Below are positions 62,126 through 64,000 of a stretch of 64,000 nt of DNA, one piece after another. Source of the DNA: Moorella sp. Hama-1 (GTDB lineage Bacteria > Bacillota > DSM-521 > Neomoorellales > Neomoorellaceae); contig NZ_AP024620.1 in assembly GCF_023734095.1 (NCBI RefSeq), positions 2,910,501 to 2,974,500 of the forward strand. The letters are read 5' to 3'. Below the pieces are notes generated by a model that was given only the letters and a program-made list of their open reading frames with translations, did not search any database and was not told where the DNA came from. The position numbers were made by a program, and so were the translations under genes. How positions within the stretch are numbered: position 1 is the first letter of the stretch; each line of letters starts with the position of its first letter.

Positions 62126-62203
62126 GGAAAACGTTTTCCTTAGTTGTAAGTCTACCACGCCCGGGGAGGGATGTCAATACTCTTCCTACGGAAAACGTTA
62201 CCC
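62126..62203 (-). promoter_or_regulatory. Promoter between two LacI operators
   Basis: On the minus strand, TTGACA (62172-62177), a 17-base spacer and TAGACT (62149-62154) form the promoter. Operator 1, GGAAAACGTTTTCC (62126-62139), is a perfect palindrome downstream of the -10 box. Operator 2, GGAAAACGTTACCC (62190-62203), lies upstream of the -35. Centre-to-centre distance is 64 bases, about six helical turns, which would suit looping. The mRNA leader to 61903 is about 235 bases and contains AATCCTAACGG and CCCGTTCACCGC, perhaps a degenerate copy of the interspersed repeat. Confidence 0.88.
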
Positions 62204-62373
62204 TTTTTATTTATATTTAAGGTTATCGTTTGCCATAAATAAAAACCTCCCTGCTTGGGCCGAGAGGCTGCCACTGCCGGGAGGCCAACACCCGTTTAAT
62301 ATATCCCGCGTAATATATCCCACGGCACTGCTTTCCTTTTCCAGCATTGCTGGTGCCGCCAGAACCCCTTTTG

Positions 62374-63072
62374 TTACTTCTTCAACTTCCGGGCGACAAA
62401 ACGCAGATGCTTGGTCATGGCCCGGCGGGCGGAATCGGCCGCCCCGGAGATAATGGCCTGGGTGATCTCGCTATGCTGCTCGTAAAGAAGCCTGGCGTTT
62501 TCCTGGTTGGAGTAGAGCTGCTGGCGCTTGTTGGCCAAGGTCTGGGCAATGGTATCGGCGATGGTGTACATCAGCCGGGAGACAATGGGGTTATGGGTCA
62601 TGCCGGCTATGGCCAGATGAAACCTGACGTCAGTATCCTCCTGGAGAAAGCCCCGGGCAAGTTCGTTAGCCATCTCCTGGACGATACCCACCAGCTTCTC
62701 CTTTTCCTCGGTGGTCGCCCGCCGCGCCGCCAAGTGGACTATTTCCCGCTCCAAGATCTGCCGGGCCTCCAACAGGTAGAGGACCTGCTGCTCCTCCAGG
62801 AGCAGGGCCATCACCAGGGGCTGGACTATATCGCTATCCCGGACCTGGCGAACAAAGGTCCCCTCCCCGGCCTTTACTTCCAGGATACCCATGGTGGTCA
62901 AAGCGCGGATAGCCTCCCGTACCGAGGCCCGGCTGACCCCCAGTTTCTCCGACAGCTCCCTTTCGGAGAAGAAGCGCTCCCCGGGCATAAGCTTGCCTTC
63001 ACTCAGGGACTTTTTCACCTGCTCGACGATTTCTTCGTAGATCTTCTTGGTTTTAATGGGCTGTAATTCCAT
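62374..63072 (-). CDS. FadR-type GntR-family regulator
   Basis: This 232-residue protein has an N-terminal winged helix (PGERFFSERELSEKLGVSRASVREAIRAL) and a helical FCD domain with FHLAIAGMTHNPIVSRLM, QHSEITQAI and AMTKHLR, whose Asp and His residues bind a metal and an organic acid. It could regulate acid or sugar-acid use, such as lactate or hexuronate. It stands divergent to the HepT-like gene and has no obvious partner. Confidence 0.9.
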   Translation of the reverse strand: MELQPIKTKKIYEEIVEQVKKSLSEGKLMPGERFFSERELSEKLGVSRASVREAIRALTTMGILEVKAGEGTFVRQVRDSDIVQPLVMALLLEEQQVLYLLEARQILEREIVHLAARRATTEEKEKLVGIVQEMANELARGFLQEDTDVRFHLAIAGMTHNPIVSRLMYTIADTIAQTLANKRQQLYSNQENARLLYEQHSEITQAIISGAADSARRAMTKHLRFVARKLKK

Positions 63073-63149
63073 TAGCGTTACCTCAGGTTGTTTTTGATTA
63101 TTATCACATTTTTTTGAGGTGATGGCAACTACCTTGTCCCTATCTTGAG

Positions 63150-63569
63150 ATGGAAAGTTCGAAGGATACGTTTATCGCCGATAATGATAACTTCGCGATT
63201 GCCGAACACCACCTGCGTCGCTCCCTGGAGCCCCTTCTGGACATTGGCCGACATATTGCCGCCAAGAAGGGGCTTGGCCGGCCCGAGGATTATAAAAGTA
63301 TAATCACCTTGCTGGGAAAAAACGGCGTGATCCCTTGGGAGTTTATGATCAAAATCCAGGGTATGGCCGGTTACCGTAATCGCCTGGTACATGGTTATGC
63401 CAATGTTACGGCAGAGGAGATTTATGACCTCCTTAAAAATAATCTATCCGACTTTGCAGAGTTTGTAAATTATATAATTGAGTACCTGAATAAAGAGAAT
63501 CCGGCTCAGAAAGGTGGGACAGATGATGGCGCCAAAGGTTGTTCCCGATCTCCAACCCCAGGCCATTGA
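63150..63569 (+). CDS. HepT-like (DUF86) protein, probably 5' truncated
   Basis: The frame encodes a HepT/DUF86 core: AEHHLRRSLEPLLDIGRHIAAKKGL, IQGMAGYRNRLVHGYANV (the RNRLVH RNase-type motif) and EFVNYIIEYLNKE. HepT toxins work with MntA nucleotidyltransferases. Compared with usual HepT, about 30 N-terminal residues are missing: in frame, LPCPYLEMESSKDTF extends upstream only to a stop at 63120, without a good start or ribosome-binding site. The tail after NKENPAQ overlaps the next gene. No MntA-like gene is in view. It may be a relic. Confidence 0.6.
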   Translation: MESSKDTFIADNDNFAIAEHHLRRSLEPLLDIGRHIAAKKGLGRPEDYKSIITLLGKNGVIPWEFMIKIQGMAGYRNRLVHGYANVTAEEIYDLLKNNLSDFAEFVNYIIEYLNKENPAQKGGTDDGAKGCSRSPTPGH

Positions 63570-63762
63570 TTATGAAACATACAGTGAGGCAGTTCCGGAG
63601 AAAATGGAGTTAATTGAAGGGTTCCTGATCAGTGGCCCTGAATATCCTGATTCAAGGGAAAAACTTTTATGGGCGCTTCTGATCAATGTCGGCCTGGAGC
63701 GGGCGGTGAAACTGGCCCCAAAGGAAAAATGGGAAGCAGCCCTGCGGGAGATGGACAAATAA
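63523..63762 (+). CDS. Small hypothetical protein
   Basis: An approximately 79-residue protein starts at ATG 63523 or 63526, with AAAGGTGGG upstream. It reads VVPDLQPQAIDYETYSEAVPEKMELIEGFLI, then SREKLLWALLINVGLERAVKLAPKEKWEAAL. The first part faintly resembles the N-terminus of Uma2-type proteins (ELIEG), but no nuclease core follows. It overlaps the HepT-like gene by 47 bases. The function is unknown. Confidence 0.6.
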   Translation: MMAPKVVPDLQPQAIDYETYSEAVPEKMELIEGFLISGPEYPDSREKLLWALLINVGLERAVKLAPKEKWEAALREMDK

Positions 63763-63792
63763 AAAAGGAAGAGCCCAGAATATGGTTCTTCC
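63761..63792 (-). terminator. Terminator after the sucD-like gene
   Basis: On the minus strand GGAAGAACC pairs (one G-U) with GGCTCTTCC around an 8-base loop, followed by TTTTTTATTT. It lies about 50 bases after the stop at 63844. Confidence 0.8.
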
Positions 63793-63841
63793 CAAAGTAA
63801 TGGGGGAAACTACTACCTATCTATTATTAATTAAAGCTAAA

Positions 63842-64000
63842 CTATCTCTCTTAATAGTCGGCCCACCTCAGAAGGTCGCCGGGCAATCTCAACGCCAGCT
63901 GACTGCAGGGCGCTTTCTTTACTCTGCACCGAACCACGGCCCAGGGTCATAATGGCGCCGGCGTGACCCATCTTTTTCCCCGGCGGCGCCGAACGGCCGG
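63842..64000 (-). CDS. sucD: Succinate-CoA ligase alpha subunit-like protein, 3' end
   Basis: Only the C-terminal 52 codons are in the window: RSAPPGKKMGHAGAIMTLGR, then GSVQSKESALQSAGVEIARRPSEVG and the stop at 63842-63844. The GKKMGHAGAI motif with APPG upstream is the conserved C-terminus of SucD, including the active-site region. It could instead be a malate-CoA ligase or another member of the family. The rest lies beyond the right edge. Confidence 0.85.

Noticed and set aside
61989-62177. 62-codon minus-strand frame in the LacI leader
   Set aside because: It starts inside the promoter region at the -35 box, so it could not be transcribed from that promoter, and it has no ribosome-binding site.
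1-64000. CRISPR arrays, tRNA or rRNA genes
   Set aside because: No regular short repeats with spacers and no cloverleaf or rRNA-like sequence were noticed while reading; a dedicated search would be needed to be sure.

Overview
The window is about 56% G+C, gene-dense, and looks like a chromosome segment of a thermophilic, spore-forming, anaerobic Firmicute, most like an acetogen of the Moorella group. This rests on the gene set (Spo0E-like protein, CdaA/CdaR, DUF881 pair, glmS ribozyme, lactate permease, type V FBP aldolase/phosphatase, HdrA-like and DGC zinc-binding proteins) and is an inference, not a measured identity.

Region by region. 1-5.1 kb: a minus-strand redox cluster (DGC protein, a DGC-GcvH fusion, an 8-Cys ferredoxin, a stand-alone HdrA N-terminal domain). 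Divergent to it are a frameshifted MFS exporter, a truncated DGC gene, and a PadR/DUF2703 pair. 5.1-12.6 kb: a tetrathionate-reductase-like operon (ttrB-ttrC-ttrA), an unusual two-protein sensor lacking a kinase, and a DsrE-like sulfur carrier. 12.6-24.4 kb: an accessory region with much decay: a group II intron tail, broken VapC, M56 peptidase, OYE and sugar-kinase genes, two apparently intact toxin-antitoxin pairs, IclR and LacI regulators, a PAPS-reductase/DUF4007 protein paired with a protein of two sigma-1.1-like domains, and a Spo0E/GGDEF/XRE cassette between related direct repeats.

24.4-31.6 kb: conserved core (glmS with its ribozyme, glmM, cdaR, cdaA, two DUF881 genes). 31.6-45.1 kb: one long minus-strand branched-chain amino-acid operon, ilvE-ilvD-ilvB-ilvN-ilvB-leuA-leuC-leuD-leuB-cimA, behind a strong promoter. 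45.1-53.6 kb: lactate permease, small genes, HD-GYP protein, a tautomerase with a Cys-rich tail, an Orn/Lys/Arg decarboxylase and FBP aldolase/phosphatase. 53.7-62.2 kb: a LacI-controlled carbohydrate or cyclitol operon with two operators flanking its promoter. 62.3-64 kb: a FadR-type regulator, a HepT-like gene pair and the end of a sucD-like gene.

The most striking non-coding signal is a family of roughly 240-bp interspersed repeats with long imperfect terminal inverted repeats. There are four full copies, one internally deleted copy and perhaps a degenerate sixth, all between genes, including one inside the leucine operon. The other main candidates for something new are the DGC-GcvH/ferredoxin/HdrA-N cluster, the kinase-less tetrathionate sensor, and the sigma-1.1/PAPS-reductase pair.
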